This document shows positions 50,906 to 61,315 of a stretch of 64,000 nt of DNA, in pieces. The notes beneath the pieces are model-generated. The model saw only the letters and a list, made by a program, of their open reading frames with translations, was not told the origin of the DNA and did no database searches. Numbering within the stretch: the stretch's first letter is position 1; each line of letters starts with the position of its first letter. Origin of the DNA: Rhynchopus sp. YZ270_cl-10 (taxonomy: Eukaryota > Euglenozoa > Diplonemea > Diplonemida > Diplonemidae); NCBI GenBank assembly GCA_964035575.1, contig OZ037845.1, positions 186,001-250,000 on the forward strand, in the 5' to 3' direction. The translations under genes were made by a program, and so were the position numbers.

Positions 50906-52854
50906 CCAAAAAAGAAACAAAGAAAAAAGGTAATGTTCAGCAGTTGTATTGAAAAATCACCGAAAGGGTAAGTTCTCGGTGTCATTGTTTTTCTTTCCCC
51001 GAAGGAGGGTGAAGTTATTTTCTCTCCAAATGAGAAAAGTGAAATTGATAGTGCAAAACGCCTCTGGGACGCACTCCAGAGAAAACGTCCGAGATATGCC
51101 GCGATTCGCTCTCATACAAGAGAGTAGTTGAAACGTGCTAAAAACGCAGCTCATGTCGAGCTCATGCAAAGGGTGAGGCGTGAGTGATCCGTACGGAGGC
51201 GGCTCACAACCGCCCGGCAAGCCACACGACCTCTTGATAAAAGAAAATAAAAGAAAGGTTGGCAGATGAACATCACATATCTTCAAAGAAGCGTGCAGGA
51301 CAACTGTCGATAACATAACAAAAAATCATGTTGAAAAATATGGAATCCTTCGTGTGGGAAACTTCGAAAAATGTTGTGTCGGGCCTCCCCGACACACATG
51401 CACACATCTTTCAAAAAGTCAACAATGGGAAGAGAATGGGGGTAGGAACATAACGGATAAAAAAGAGAAGTTGAAAGTGCAAACGTCTCACCGTTCATCG
51501 GCGGACAGGCACTGGACAAAAAAAAAGAAAAAAAAATGTTAGAACAAAAGCCATGCAAAACAGTAGGCGAAACACTGTGGCGAACTACAGACATTTCCTA
51601 AAGCTCGGCAGACATGCAAAGTAATAATGCCAAAAAATGCCAAAAAAATGAAAAAAAAAACAACCAAAATTCGTGTCGCCACACGCGACGGTTAAAAATA
51701 CAAAAACAAATATGCGTCCACCCCAAAAAACAAAAAAAAAAGTTGAAAGTACAAAACGCCTGACCGTACATCAGCGGAGTCGACGCAATCAGTGGTACAA
51801 CTAACACGACGGTGCAGTAAATACCTTGACACTGTAGTGTACCAAAAGTATCGCCTTCTAAAGGCAATCAATGGCGTCAAAAAAAATGCCTTTTTTGTAT
51901 CCGAGTTACAGCTAGGGTTTAAAAATACGGGGGGTAGAGTGAGAGGAAACATAGAAAAGATGGAAAAGCCTTTTTGTCACATAAAAAAAAAAAAACATCA
52001 AAAAAGAGAAGTTGGAAGTGCAAACGACTGACCGTACATCAGCGGACGCAGGTACTCAAAAAAAAAAGAGCAGAGAAAAATGTTGGGAAGATGAGTCTGA
52101 GCCGCTCTCTGCTTAGCCACACCTTTAAAAAAATTTTTTTTTGAAAGGTTGCATGTGCTTGTTGTGCAACAAAAACACATATTTCGTTGTAAAAATAAAA
52201 GTTGTCCAATGACAACACACTACGACTAAAAAATAATTCTTTTGATTTCTTTAGAAAAAAAAAACATATGTTGCTGAATCGCTTCGCAGTGCCTCCGGTG
52301 ATATGGTTTTTAGATATTTTTTTTTGGAGAAAATTACCAGTGTTTTTTGAGCTTTTTTACCCACGAGGAAACGCTGAAAATTGCACAAAAAAAAAAGGGG
52401 GGAGGCCACGAAAGCGATCAGAAGGAAGCCAGGATTGGAAGGTGAAGTATTTTTTTTTACAAATAAAATAAAAAATAAAACAGAAAGCTTGAAAAGACGG
52501 TGTCTATCGTGCACACACATCTTTTAAAAAACACAACGGGTGTTGTGCTTACAAATACGACAGTGTGGTTGAAGAAACTAGATAGGAAAAAAATGAAAAA
52601 ATGGCCCACCCCATCAGGTGTGCCATTTTTGTGAACACAGTTCCAAATATGTTTGGAGTCCACAAAAAAAAGCCGCCAAAATTACCCCTAAAAACCCCCA
52701 CACTGTGTGACTGTATTTTTGTTATGGCAAGCAAATCGCTTTGAAGTACCCACCTTGATAAGTGGGGTCTGTACTCAATGTTAGCCGAAGCCTTTTGTAA
52801 TATGGAAGGGATAGATAGTAGTACCATGCCTTGTAATAATATTGGACAAAAAAA

Positions 52855-52976
52855 TGGTCCATATGGTCCATATGGTCCATATGGTTCATATGGTCCATAT
52901 GGTCCATATGGTCCATATGGTCCATATGGTCCATATGGTCCATATGGTCCATATGGTCCATATGGTCCATATGGTG
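52855..52976. repeat. Tandem array of the 9-mer CCATATGGT
   Basis: About 13 head-to-tail units, one with a T substitution (ggttcatat). The unit includes the palindrome CCATATGG, so the array can form many alternative hairpins. It is open in several frames only because the unit lacks stops. Confidence 0.95.
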
Positions 52977-53289
52977 TAACTGAAACCAGTTACTTTGCCT
53001 CCACTAGAAGTCCACAAACGTGTACATTTTTTTGGGTTCGGCCACACCATCCAATATAGTCCAATAGATTTATGGTCCAATATTCATTTGAGCACCGTAT
53101 TTTTTCCATCCCTACACAGCCAACACTTCTACGTTAACGGTAAGCGAATTGAATTTGCCTTTGAAAAAAGAGAGGGAAAAAAATTAAAGATGTATGCGTC
53201 TTGCTGTACACACAATCTATGAAAAAGAGAAAATGAAAAGAAGCTAAGTTGAAAAGCGCAAACACATTTGCGGACGTAGAAAAAAAAAA

Positions 53290-53334
<45 letters not shown>

Positions 53335-53504
53335 AAAATGAACCCAAGCCTCCGTGAATGGCCATCTCAAAACTGAATTGCGTGCCTAAAGGCAACACAA
53401 CACGCCTACTAAATTGGAAAGATAATGATCACTGACTATGCAAGGGGTCGCGCTAAAATATGGGGTGTTTTTTGAGGGGGGGAAAAAATAATAACTATTT
53501 ATTC

Positions 53505-53644
53505 GAGTGAAATAAGAACTATTTTATTTCACGCGCCACTAAAAAGGTGCCCGAGTGCGTTATTTCCCGAGCGAAGCGAGGGGAATAAGAGTCACGAGGG
53601 TGCCTTTTTAGTGGCAAGTGCAAGAAAATGTTCTTATTTCACTC
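53505..53644. mobile_element. Foldback element with GAGTGAAATAAGAAC ends
   Basis: The ends GAGTGAAATAAGAAC and their complement enclose inner arms CCACTAAAAAGGTGCC / GGTGCCTTTTTAGTGG around a GC-rich loop (cccgagcgaagcgaggg). It is 140 bp long, next to a second foldback at 53661. No coding sequence. Confidence 0.65.
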
Positions 53645-53660
53645 AATATGTAATTTTATT

Positions 53661-53944
53661 CCACAAGTGAAAAACGTATTTATGGTCGTAACTGGCCTAA
53701 ACGTTGAGCCTAGCACCCACTTTTCACTTTCACGCTTTTTGGGGTAAAATTACGAACAAAAACAGCGTGAAAAAAAAAATATTTTATTTGCAAAGGCATT
53801 TTGCAGGCAATTTTTTTTTTCCCACTCCGTGATATTTTATTTCACTCTCCGGGTTACCCTAGTGCAATTTGCGTGAAATAAAACGAATCTTATTTCACTC
53901 ACTTTTTAGGCCAGTTACGACCATAAAACGTTTTTCACGCGTGG
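53661..53944. mobile_element. Foldback MITE with GTGAAAAACG...TAACTGGCC arms
   Basis: The inverted arms of about 38 bp (left GTGAAAAACGTATTTATGG, continuing GTCGTAACTGGCCTAAA) are nearly exact complements. They enclose about 205 bp with more GTGAAATAA motifs like those in the adjacent 53505 element, so the two may belong to one family or one nested insertion. No transposase. Confidence 0.65.
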
Positions 53945-54743
53945 TATAAAAAAAAAAATCGCTGTTCAGTGTGGGCTTTTTTAGCGCAACCCCCTGCTTG
54001 TGCTGTGTGCCCCCCTTTTTTGGGCCGTTTGTTCCAAATGAACGAAACAACGTTAAAAAAAAGATTAGAAATGAATGTCCTGGGGGGGGCACAACCGTAC
54101 ATCGAAAAAAAAAGAAAAGAAAAGGCAAAATACCACTGAAACACTATGAACAATGCGTTTGTCACAAGCGACATAACATAACAGATCTCTTTAAACAGAT
54201 CTATGTGCTCTTGGGCATTACTAGTGGTGGCCTGTATTGTGATAATTGCCCATCGTCATACACACATAATACACATCCACATCCACTACTAGGCACGGCC
54301 CACAACTGTCCACGTGATTTTTTTCCCTAAAATTTGTGCGGTGTTTAGAGTTTGGTGGTATTTAAACTCCACCCAACTCCACTAAACAACACCAAAATTT
54401 CAGGCAAAATCGGGTGAACTGCTTTCAATCATCAATGATGAAATGCACATATCTTTACAAAGAAATAAAGAATCACAACGGAAACCCTCAACCCCCTCAT
54501 GAGGTTGGGGAATAGAGAAAAAAATCAAAAAACATCCTGAAGGGTCAGACGAAAACGCTCCGCAAAAATATAAAAATAAGTTTCATGATACAAACAAAGA
54601 AAAGGAAGAGATGTAAAATGAACCTCTGTTTAGTCAGCTTTTTAATGAAAAAACCGTGTCACTTAAACGAGAGAACAACGTTGCACGACAATAGACGCAG
54701 GCGGGGGAAAAGGAAAAAAAAAAGATTATCCAACCATTTTGTT

Positions 54744-55889
54744 TTACTCTTCCACCCATGATGGGTCCAGGTCTGGCACCAACGGAACGGAACCGCCTCG
54801 CTTTGCTTCGACGTCCCCTAGCACGGCGATGTCATCGCTTTGCGCAGGAGACAGCATATCTTCAATGAAGTCCCCATCCCCACTGCTTCCACTGTCGTTG
54901 TCCAGGTTGCCTGTAACAGGAGAGTATACTATGACCGGGGAGTAGCGCTCACCTCCTACATCTGCCCCTGCCTGGAAGATTGGCACCGCTGTGGAGCGCA
55001 TGGGCCCCGACAGGGTGGGGTGTTCTGCGACCTCGGGGAGGACGTAGGGCACCTCTGTGTACGGTGGTGGAGGTGGAGGTGGCTGTGGCTGCTCTTCGAC
55101 CACGACCCCCATGGTGGCTGATGACAACGCTACATCTGCGGTGACACCCTGGACAGGAGACCCTGCGTGGTAGTCAGGTCCTGGTGCAAAGTTGTTGTGC
55201 ACCGGAACACCTCCTACCTGATGCTGTGGTGGTGGGGTGTGTCCACGTTCCCGCCGCTTTTCCTTTTCGCAGCGAAGTGCCTGTTGGTAGCCTGCAATGC
55301 GTTTGACAAAATGCGCGGCAACAGCGTCGAATCGTTGCGGCAGGTCTCCTTTGATTTGATTGATTTTCCCTTTCGCTGCAAGAACCAAACATTTGAAGAA
55401 CGTTGGGGTGAGCGCAGGGTGGACAGAGTGGAGGTGCTGGACAAGAAAGTTTTTCATATGCGCCTTGTTTTTGGTTGTGTCAAAGTGAAGTTCGGTGCGT
55501 ACACGGAAGGCACGGAGGACACAGTTGTTGTGGAGGCAGAAGAAGGCAAGGACAGGGGAAGGGTCGCGGATGCTGTGCAGTGTGCGTGCCTGCGCCTTCG
55601 GGAAGACGCACACATCGCGCACCCCACCACGCCGATCCTGGTCCACAACCCTGCCGCTAACCTCCTGGCCGAACCCCTCAATGTGCTCCGCCTTCGTCAC
55701 AACGTACACTTCAACAAAACCACTCTTGCTCCCCTCGCTGTACGGCAAGATGCGCCCCATGGTCGCCCACCAGTCCCCCTCCAGACGGTGCAATGCCTGC
55801 TCCACACCCATGTTCATCCCATACTCCGATGTCAAAGGCGCAGTGGTGCTAAACTGTGGAATGCGCCGCACAGTTTCATCACGCAGCAT
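54744..55889 (-). CDS. DWW-domain protein 2, unknown function (paralogue of 48941-50175)
   Basis: A 381-residue intronless frame. The first ~190 residues are distantly similar to the 48941 gene: DWWATMGRILPYSEG, FVEVYVVTKA, RAFRVRTELHF, HPALTPTFFK, in the same order and spacing. The tail is different in sequence but similar in style: Pro-rich, with a poly-Pro run, and ending in acidic clusters (SGSSGDGDFIEDMLSPAQSDD; DLDPSWVEE). No known domain was recognised. Two divergent copies 5 kb apart on the same strand suggest an old local duplication. An acceptor-like catgcag lies 39 nt upstream, and a near-palindromic element about 159 bp upstream is shared with the giant gene. Confidence 0.7.
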   Translation of the reverse strand: MLRDETVRRIPQFSTTAPLTSEYGMNMGVEQALHRLEGDWWATMGRILPYSEGSKSGFVEVYVVTKAEHIEGFGQEVSGRVVDQDRRGGVRDVCVFPKAQARTLHSIRDPSPVLAFFCLHNNCVLRAFRVRTELHFDTTKNKAHMKNFLVQHLHSVHPALTPTFFKCLVLAAKGKINQIKGDLPQRFDAVAAHFVKRIAGYQQALRCEKEKRRERGHTPPPQHQVGGVPVHNNFAPGPDYHAGSPVQGVTADVALSSATMGVVVEEQPQPPPPPPPYTEVPYVLPEVAEHPTLSGPMRSTAVPIFQAGADVGGERYSPVIVYSPVTGNLDNDSGSSGDGDFIEDMLSPAQSDDIAVLGDVEAKRGGSVPLVPDLDPSWVEE

Positions 55890-57790
55890 TTTAAATTATT
55901 ATTTTGGCAAGATTTTTTTTTGAGGAGCCTGCATGGTGTGTGTGTGTTGTTTTGTTGATAACGGATTGAGAGTGGGTAACGCCTGAACGAAACGGTATAG
56001 CCCACTGGAGTGTGTGTGTTTTTGTTTGTTTGATAACTAATAGGGGAAATTCTTGCGTAGAATATGGCCCCAAGGTGTGTATGTGTGTGTGGGGAATGTG
56101 TGGACTGGTTTAGACCTAATGTTTTATTCCTTCCTTCAAAACTTCACAACGCTTTTTGGTTGTTTTTTTGGGAGACACACAGAGTGCCAAATTCTATGAT
56201 ATGCACCGAACTGCACCACTTTGTCATATTTGATTGCATACCCTGGTACAGAGAAAACGGGATGGGGTGTCTTTGTTTGTGAACTAAACGGGGGGATGAG
56301 GGGGGGTATGTATTTGATAAGTAAGGATGTAAGAGCAAGTAAGGGTAAGAACCCCATTTTCTGCAAGATAAATAAAAGGAGAAGGAGAAGCTGCGTAGGC
56401 TGTGGGGAAATGGACACATAAGGACGTAGAACATAAGAACAATAGACAAGATAAGCTTTTGAAAGATGAATGTACATCTCAAGCACATCATCAAAAAAAA
56501 TATGAGACCACTGCACGTAAAAAAGCGAAACTTTTTAACGAGCGTGGTTTTTTCTTTTCGGTTTTTTTTATTCTCAGAACCGCAGAAGTTGGCGAAAAGT
56601 TGCAAAAAGAAAAACTACTTTATTGGCGTGTAATTAATAACTATTACATTCCCCAATATAAGTACCATCGCATAAACCCACAAAGTAATAATAGTACCAG
56701 ACACTTCCGAGGGAATGTGTCTGTGTTGTGTTGCTTTCTTTTGAAAAATTTGGAGAAAAAAAAATCGACAACGTGTAGGCACCACCCTGTGTGAACTTCA
56801 CACAGCCCTCACCTCCCCCTATCTCTCGTTTCGTGGATAACGTCACTATATACCCTCCCCGCCATTGTATTCTTCTTTGCTACTGGGAATGAACAAAAAA
56901 TTTGCTGTTTCTAAGGTCAGTCGGGAAAGGGAAGAGGGTGATATGAGTTTTACAAAAAAAAAAAAAAAGAACTGCAAAAAGTGTTTTCTTTTTTTGATAA
57001 ATTGTTGGAGTAGTGTAGTTGCCTCGGTTGTGTTGCCACAGTTGTGCAATCTCCACTTTTTTTTTTTTGATTTGGTGTTTCGAAGAACCACAGACGCCTT
57101 TTCCATGAATCGTCAGAAACAATAGCCGTCTCTCTCATCTGTTACGCACGAAAAAAAAGTCACAAAAAATTAGTAAAATGAAGCCGAGTCACCAAAAAAC
57201 TAACAAAAAGAGGCCATTGATAACTTGCCGGGCATTAAGACGCGAATCAACAAAGTAATGAAGAAACATCTCAAAAACACCAACAGCTTATTCAAACGGC
57301 ACAAAAGTAATTTCATAAACGGCACAAAAAAAATATGGCAGTTATTGATGCAGGCACCGACTGACTCACATACGATGCCAGCCATCCGGATGAAAGCACA
57401 AAAAAAAAAAAAAAATGAAGGAGAAAAATAAACTGTTGAAAGATGACCCAGCATCAGGACACGTATCTAATATTGTTTTTATTCGTTTTGAGAAGCCCCA
57501 CACCCCTGAGAAAGCCCATCCGTTCACGCACAAATAAATAGAGAAACGGTTGGTAAGATGAGCCTAAGTCTCTGCTTTCTAAAGAAAAGAAGGAAAAAAA
57601 AAAACGTCCTCTGATTACTCAAATAGTCACGTACTGTGCTGACCTGAGGCAGGAGGTAATAAATCACCCAGACTAGCATGGAACACTCGGCAGAGTCTTC
57701 AGTTCACGACGCAAAACAAGAAGAAAAAAACGTTGAAATGTGAAAAAATGGCGACGCATAGGAAAACCTTGCTCAAAATAGAACTGTGTT

Positions 57791-57964
57791 TAAGCCTAAG
57801 CCTAAGCCTAAGCCTAAGCCTAAGCCTAAGCCTAAGCCTAAGCCTAAGCCTAAGCCTAAGCCTAAGCCTAAGCCTAAGCCTAAGCCTAAGCCTAAGCCTA
57901 AGCCTAAGCCTAAGCCTAAGCCTAAGCCTAAGCCTAAGCCTAAGCCTAAGCCTAAGCCTAAGCC
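57791..57964. repeat. (TAAGCC)29 array, equal to TTAGGC on the other strand
   Basis: Exactly 29 perfect hexamers. It runs straight into the second half of a family A hairpin (tctcgtgaatagtcacctt), whose normal sequence already contains cctaagcct. The array therefore seems to be an expansion of that hexamer within a repeat copy rather than a captured telomere. TTAGGC is the nematode telomere unit. Confidence 0.95.
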
Positions 57965-58708
57965 TCTCGTGAATAGTCACCTTCAAAAAGAAAAACAAGT
58001 TTATATCACAGCCGCCAGTGCCTCATGCCGGTACACCATCCTTTGATGTCTAAACCAGTGAGCTGTAACGGACCCCGGCAATGCCACGCGAAAAAAGAAC
58101 ATCGAGCTTATGTAAGCCCTCGTGAAACCAGACGGGGGGGGAGCACGCCATGCAGCGAGTAAGTGTTGAAGGATGTGTCAAAACACACATAAAGACGTTG
58201 AAAGTGCAAAAAAAAACACCAAAAATAGGCATTTTACGTGAGAACGATACCTGGACAGTGCAGATTGGGTAGCAGGCACTCATCCATTTTTAACGGATGA
58301 TCAGGGGGAAAACCCCCAAAAAGAGCAATCTAGGTACGACGTGTCTACAGTAAAGACAAACGGCAGCAAGGCTTCCACTCTCTGGAAGCGTACCCCCCTT
58401 ACACAGTACCCCGTTGTCTTCTCGCTGAGCATCCTACTGCGAGAATCGCCCTATATAACAAAGGAAAAGTCTATCAAATGAACAGCACCTCTTGCAAGTC
58501 ACATATAACAAATCATAGTGTAGTAAATACAGACACCTCACTGAGAACTCAGGATGCACACAAATAACAAAAACAGTACCACACGCGACGCTTTTTGGTG
58601 GATTCCTAAGCCACAAAAAATAGAGATTTTTTTTTTGAATAGAATTTTGAAAAATGTGCAAAAAATCAACGCCTCAAAACAACCAAACGGACATTGAAAT
58701 AAAGTTTT

Positions 58709-58815
58709 GACTTGAAATACAACAGCCCTTTCATAACAATGTACCCTTGGTATATGACCGGTGCGTGGGGTGGACCCCCAACCCATGCAGTCTTACATCT
58801 ATTTTCGAGGTGAAC
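58709..58815. repeat. Dispersed repeat, family D (longest copy)
   Basis: Consensus TTGAAATACAACAGCCCTCT then CGTGACAGTGTACC...GGTGGACCCCCAACCCATGCGGTCTTACA. Copies are at 4353-4434, 5451-5530 and 58709-58815, with a fragment after family G at 8404-8440 and another near 61575. The 58 kb and 5 kb copies share over 80 aligned bases. Internal pairing is weaker than in families A-C. Confidence 0.65.
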
Positions 58816-59722
58816 CATCTGACAAAAAGGCATTGAAGAAAACAGGGCGTGTGAGTGCAGGGCGGTTTTTTTTTGGGATAACAAAATAAAAAATACTGTA
58901 GAAAAGACAGGTTTGATTTTGTTATGGCAAAGGGCAAACTCACCAAACGGGCTAGTATGGTTGCACACACCGCATAGGTAGGTGAATATAAGATTGGTGC
59001 TCCGGGAGGGGTCGATATTGACAGGTCGCTGACAGGTCATTGACCGACTTCCGAAAGCACCAAAGATACAAAAAAACAAGAGGGGGGGGAAGTTGGTAAA
59101 GATGAATCTACGCCTTTCGTGATTAGTCATCTTTAAAACAAAAATGAGAGATAAAAGAAAAAAGTGAAGTTGGTAGTGCAAACACCTCTGGGACGCAGGG
59201 CACTGACGAAGGAAAAAAGAACACAAAAAGCAGGGCTCTCACAATTCTCCACGAAAAAAAAAAAGCAGAATTTTCGTGATAAGGAGTTTTTCTTGCTGCA
59301 AAAAAGCCTGGGGGGAAAAAAACCCCCACACCTACCTGGAGGAAAATCCTCCGGGAGAGGATCTTGAGAGCACTATGCACCCCTCAAACGATGAAGCTGC
59401 ATTTTTTTTCTTCTTTCTTTATAACTTTCTCTGTCAAAATCTGAAATGGCAAGACACGTCTTCTCTTTTCTCTCTGCAACAAAAAAAAAACAAAATATTT
59501 TTTCCTAAAATAAAATGGTTTTAGTTAGATGCCGAACCTCACATTCTGAGCCACCTTTAAAACCCCGTTGCATCATATGATTTCCTTTCAAACGGAAAAT
59601 CATTTCTCTATTTTTTTTTTTCCCCCTTTTTCCAAAAACTTGGTTTGTATTAGTGTAGACCATCCCAAGGAGGGGGGGGGGAAAGTTCTCTGAAAAAAAT
59701 ACGGATTTTTTTTTTTTTGCTT

Positions 59723-61315
59723 CTAAAAAATCCGCAGCAACATCAACCCAAAAAAGCACAACAGCATTACTGGGGCTATAACGTAGAGCACGGTTGTCCC
59801 GCAGTGCACATTGCTTGCTTGCACAGCGTCCATATCAATCACGCACATGAGGTTCTCCTGAGGTTTATTTGAGTAAGTGTAGCACAAATCATGACGACAT
59901 ACCTGCTCAACCCGCCTCTGCCATGCCTTCATGTCGGCCACCTCCTCAGACATGATTCTGTCGATAATTGAATGCACAGGCTCCGTACCTCCACCTCCAC
60001 CACGCCTTCCTGCATACCCCTCATCCCTGGTGAACGGTGATGTGGGTAGGGCACCACCTCCTTGGTGCTCCTCTACAGCCAGCCCTCTGTGCACACCCAC
60101 AGGGGGGCGCGCCGCGTGGACAGGAGTAGACCGCTGCTGTCCTAGTGTACGACTGCCTAGCACCAGAGGTGCGACGCGTGTTGTGCGTATTTTGGTGCCC
60201 ACCCGTTTCTGCGGCTTGGGGCACAACGCGAACAGTGCTTGTAGTGCTTCCGTGCAGAAGGCCTCCTCCAGCTCGAGGAGGCCGCGTAGTGCAGCCTCAC
60301 CCCGTACAGTGCAGTTTCTCTGCAGGATGTGCTCCATCATGCGTTCCAGCAGCTGTGTCTCTAGGTTCTTCGATGACCATGCATGCCCCTTTTCATCTGC
60401 CAACTCTGTCACCGTGATGCTATGGGTATGTGGACGTGCCGACTTCGACGACTTTGACCTCCGTGCAAGACGCAATGCTGTAGCAGACCTGCCCTGCACT
60501 GTTACGGACCGCAACGACGCTGCCAGCGACGATGCCATCAACGGCTGTGGCGGTGGTGATGCCACACCGTTCTGCACCTCCGCCACATGGTTGTCCCGCA
60601 CTGTCGCAATCACTGTACCCTCCGGGCTTTGCAGGAGCAGTGGTGATGGGGTGGAGATGGTCGGCGTCTCCCTTGCCGATGCTACCGAGGGATGCCGCGA
60701 GGATGCAGAGGAAGCATCATCGTCAAGCAGAATCCATCCACCTCCTCCTCCTCCCCCTCCCCCCTGCACCACAGAAGACACCGACATACTAGACCTAGCA
60801 CCATATGACGGTGTTGGTGTCCCCACCACCACACCTCCAGCCTTAGCCCACCAACGCCGTCCGTGGTCGTCTTTTCGCACCCGATCCTCTGGTGGAGGCG
60901 ACGGTGTTGGTGTGATGTGCTGTGCACACCCTGCCTGGCGAGCGCAATCCTCTTCGCAGAGGTCCCAGCCACTGCTGATCTTGCTGAAGGCATCGTCGTG
61001 GTCGTCGTTTGGTGTGCTGTTGGTATGCGGGGAGGGTGCGGTCTTGCCTACCGGAGAGGCACGCCCCACACCAGGCACGTTGTACGTTGTTGCAAACCCC
61101 GACGACCATGACGTCGTGCTCGCCACACTCTCCCCTTCAGAGTCAGATCGGCTCTTCAAAGGGGAAGGCTGCTTCGGAACCACGCCTGGGAGATCTAGAG
61201 GAGACACCAGTGTGCTTGGAAGGGTGCGGCGGGGTGGTGGCGTGGCAGCTGGTGCAGGTGGAGGAGGTAACGACGTTGAAGGTGAAGGCGAAGATAAGGA
61301 AGGGGCCACCTCCAT
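59723..61315 (-). CDS. Tail-anchored Ser/Pro-rich protein, unknown function
   Basis: A 530-residue frame begins MEVAPSLSSPSPS. The first ~250 residues are Ser/Pro/Gly-rich and likely disordered, with a run of nine Gly. Residues around 300-380 look helical (LETQLLERMMEHILQRN, RGLLELEEAFCTEALQALFA). A second helical patch, DRIMSEEVADMKAWQRRVEQ, precedes a C-terminal membrane anchor TTVLYVIAPVMLLCFFGLML. Topology suggests a tail-anchored cytoplasmic protein. A possible 45-nt in-frame intron (59902-59858, gtatgt...cctcag) would remove 15 residues near the anchor; both forms stay open. The helices next to the anchor recall SNARE layout, but no SNARE signature is evident. A pyrimidine-rich acceptor (ccaatacag) is 81 nt upstream. 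Confidence 0.65.
   Translation of the reverse strand: MEVAPSLSSPSPSTSLPPPPAPAATPPPRRTLPSTLVSPLDLPGVVPKQPSPLKSRSDSEGESVASTTSWSSGFATTYNVPGVGRASPVGKTAPSPHTNSTPNDDHDDAFSKISSGWDLCEEDCARQAGCAQHITPTPSPPPEDRVRKDDHGRRWWAKAGGVVVGTPTPSYGARSSMSVSSVVQGGGGGGGGGWILLDDDASSASSRHPSVASARETPTISTPSPLLLQSPEGTVIATVRDNHVAEVQNGVASPPPQPLMASSLAASLRSVTVQGRSATALRLARRSKSSKSARPHTHSITVTELADEKGHAWSSKNLETQLLERMMEHILQRNCTVRGEAALRGLLELEEAFCTEALQALFALCPKPQKRVGTKIRTTRVAPLVLGSRTLGQQRSTPVHAARPPVGVHRGLAVEEHQGGGALPTSPFTRDEGYAGRRGGGGGTEPVHSIIDRIMSEEVADMKAWQRRVEQVCRHDLCYTYSNKPQENLMCVIDMDAVQASNVHCGTTVLYVIAPVMLLCFFGLMLLRIF

Larger units (their letters stand above)
50176..54743. other. Repeat-rich spacer
   Basis: No gene is supported. 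Contents are (TG)n at 50531-50561, family C copies at 50730-50775, 51031-51075, 51468-51515, 51741-51790, 52005-52052 and about 53245-53280, family A at about 52085-52130 and 53335-53370, family B at 52490-52527, and family F at 50879-50905. A 9-bp palindromic tandem (52855-52976), a poly(A) tract of about 40 nt (53290-53330) and nested foldbacks at 53505-53944 complete it. This is the densest cluster of family C in the window. Confidence 0.7.
55890..59722. other. Repeat-rich spacer
   Basis: No gene is supported. Contents are the upstream element at 56048-56066, family B at 56460-56495 and about 57434-57468, family E at 57338-57400, the TAAGCC array at 57791-57964, family D at 58709-58815, family G at 58994-59062, family A at about 59095-59135 and 59520-59565, family C at 59163-59208, and family H at 59633-59664. 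The stretch at about 57990-58330 has higher complexity but no open frame of note. Confidence 0.65.

Noticed and set aside
52778-53059. Frames encoding Gly-Pro-Tyr or Met-Asp-His repeats
   Set aside because: They are translations of the CCATATGGT tandem only.
57791-57964. True telomere or telomere fusion point
   Set aside because: The array continues directly into a family A hairpin half, which explains it as an internal microsatellite expansion.
57733-57998. Open frames encoding Leu-Ser, Arg-Leu or Lys-Pro repeats
   Set aside because: They are translations of the TAAGCC microsatellite with no host-like flanking coding sequence.
58666-59226. 186-codon minus-strand frame
   Set aside because: It runs through repeat families C, D, G and A, so it is a chance open frame across repeats.
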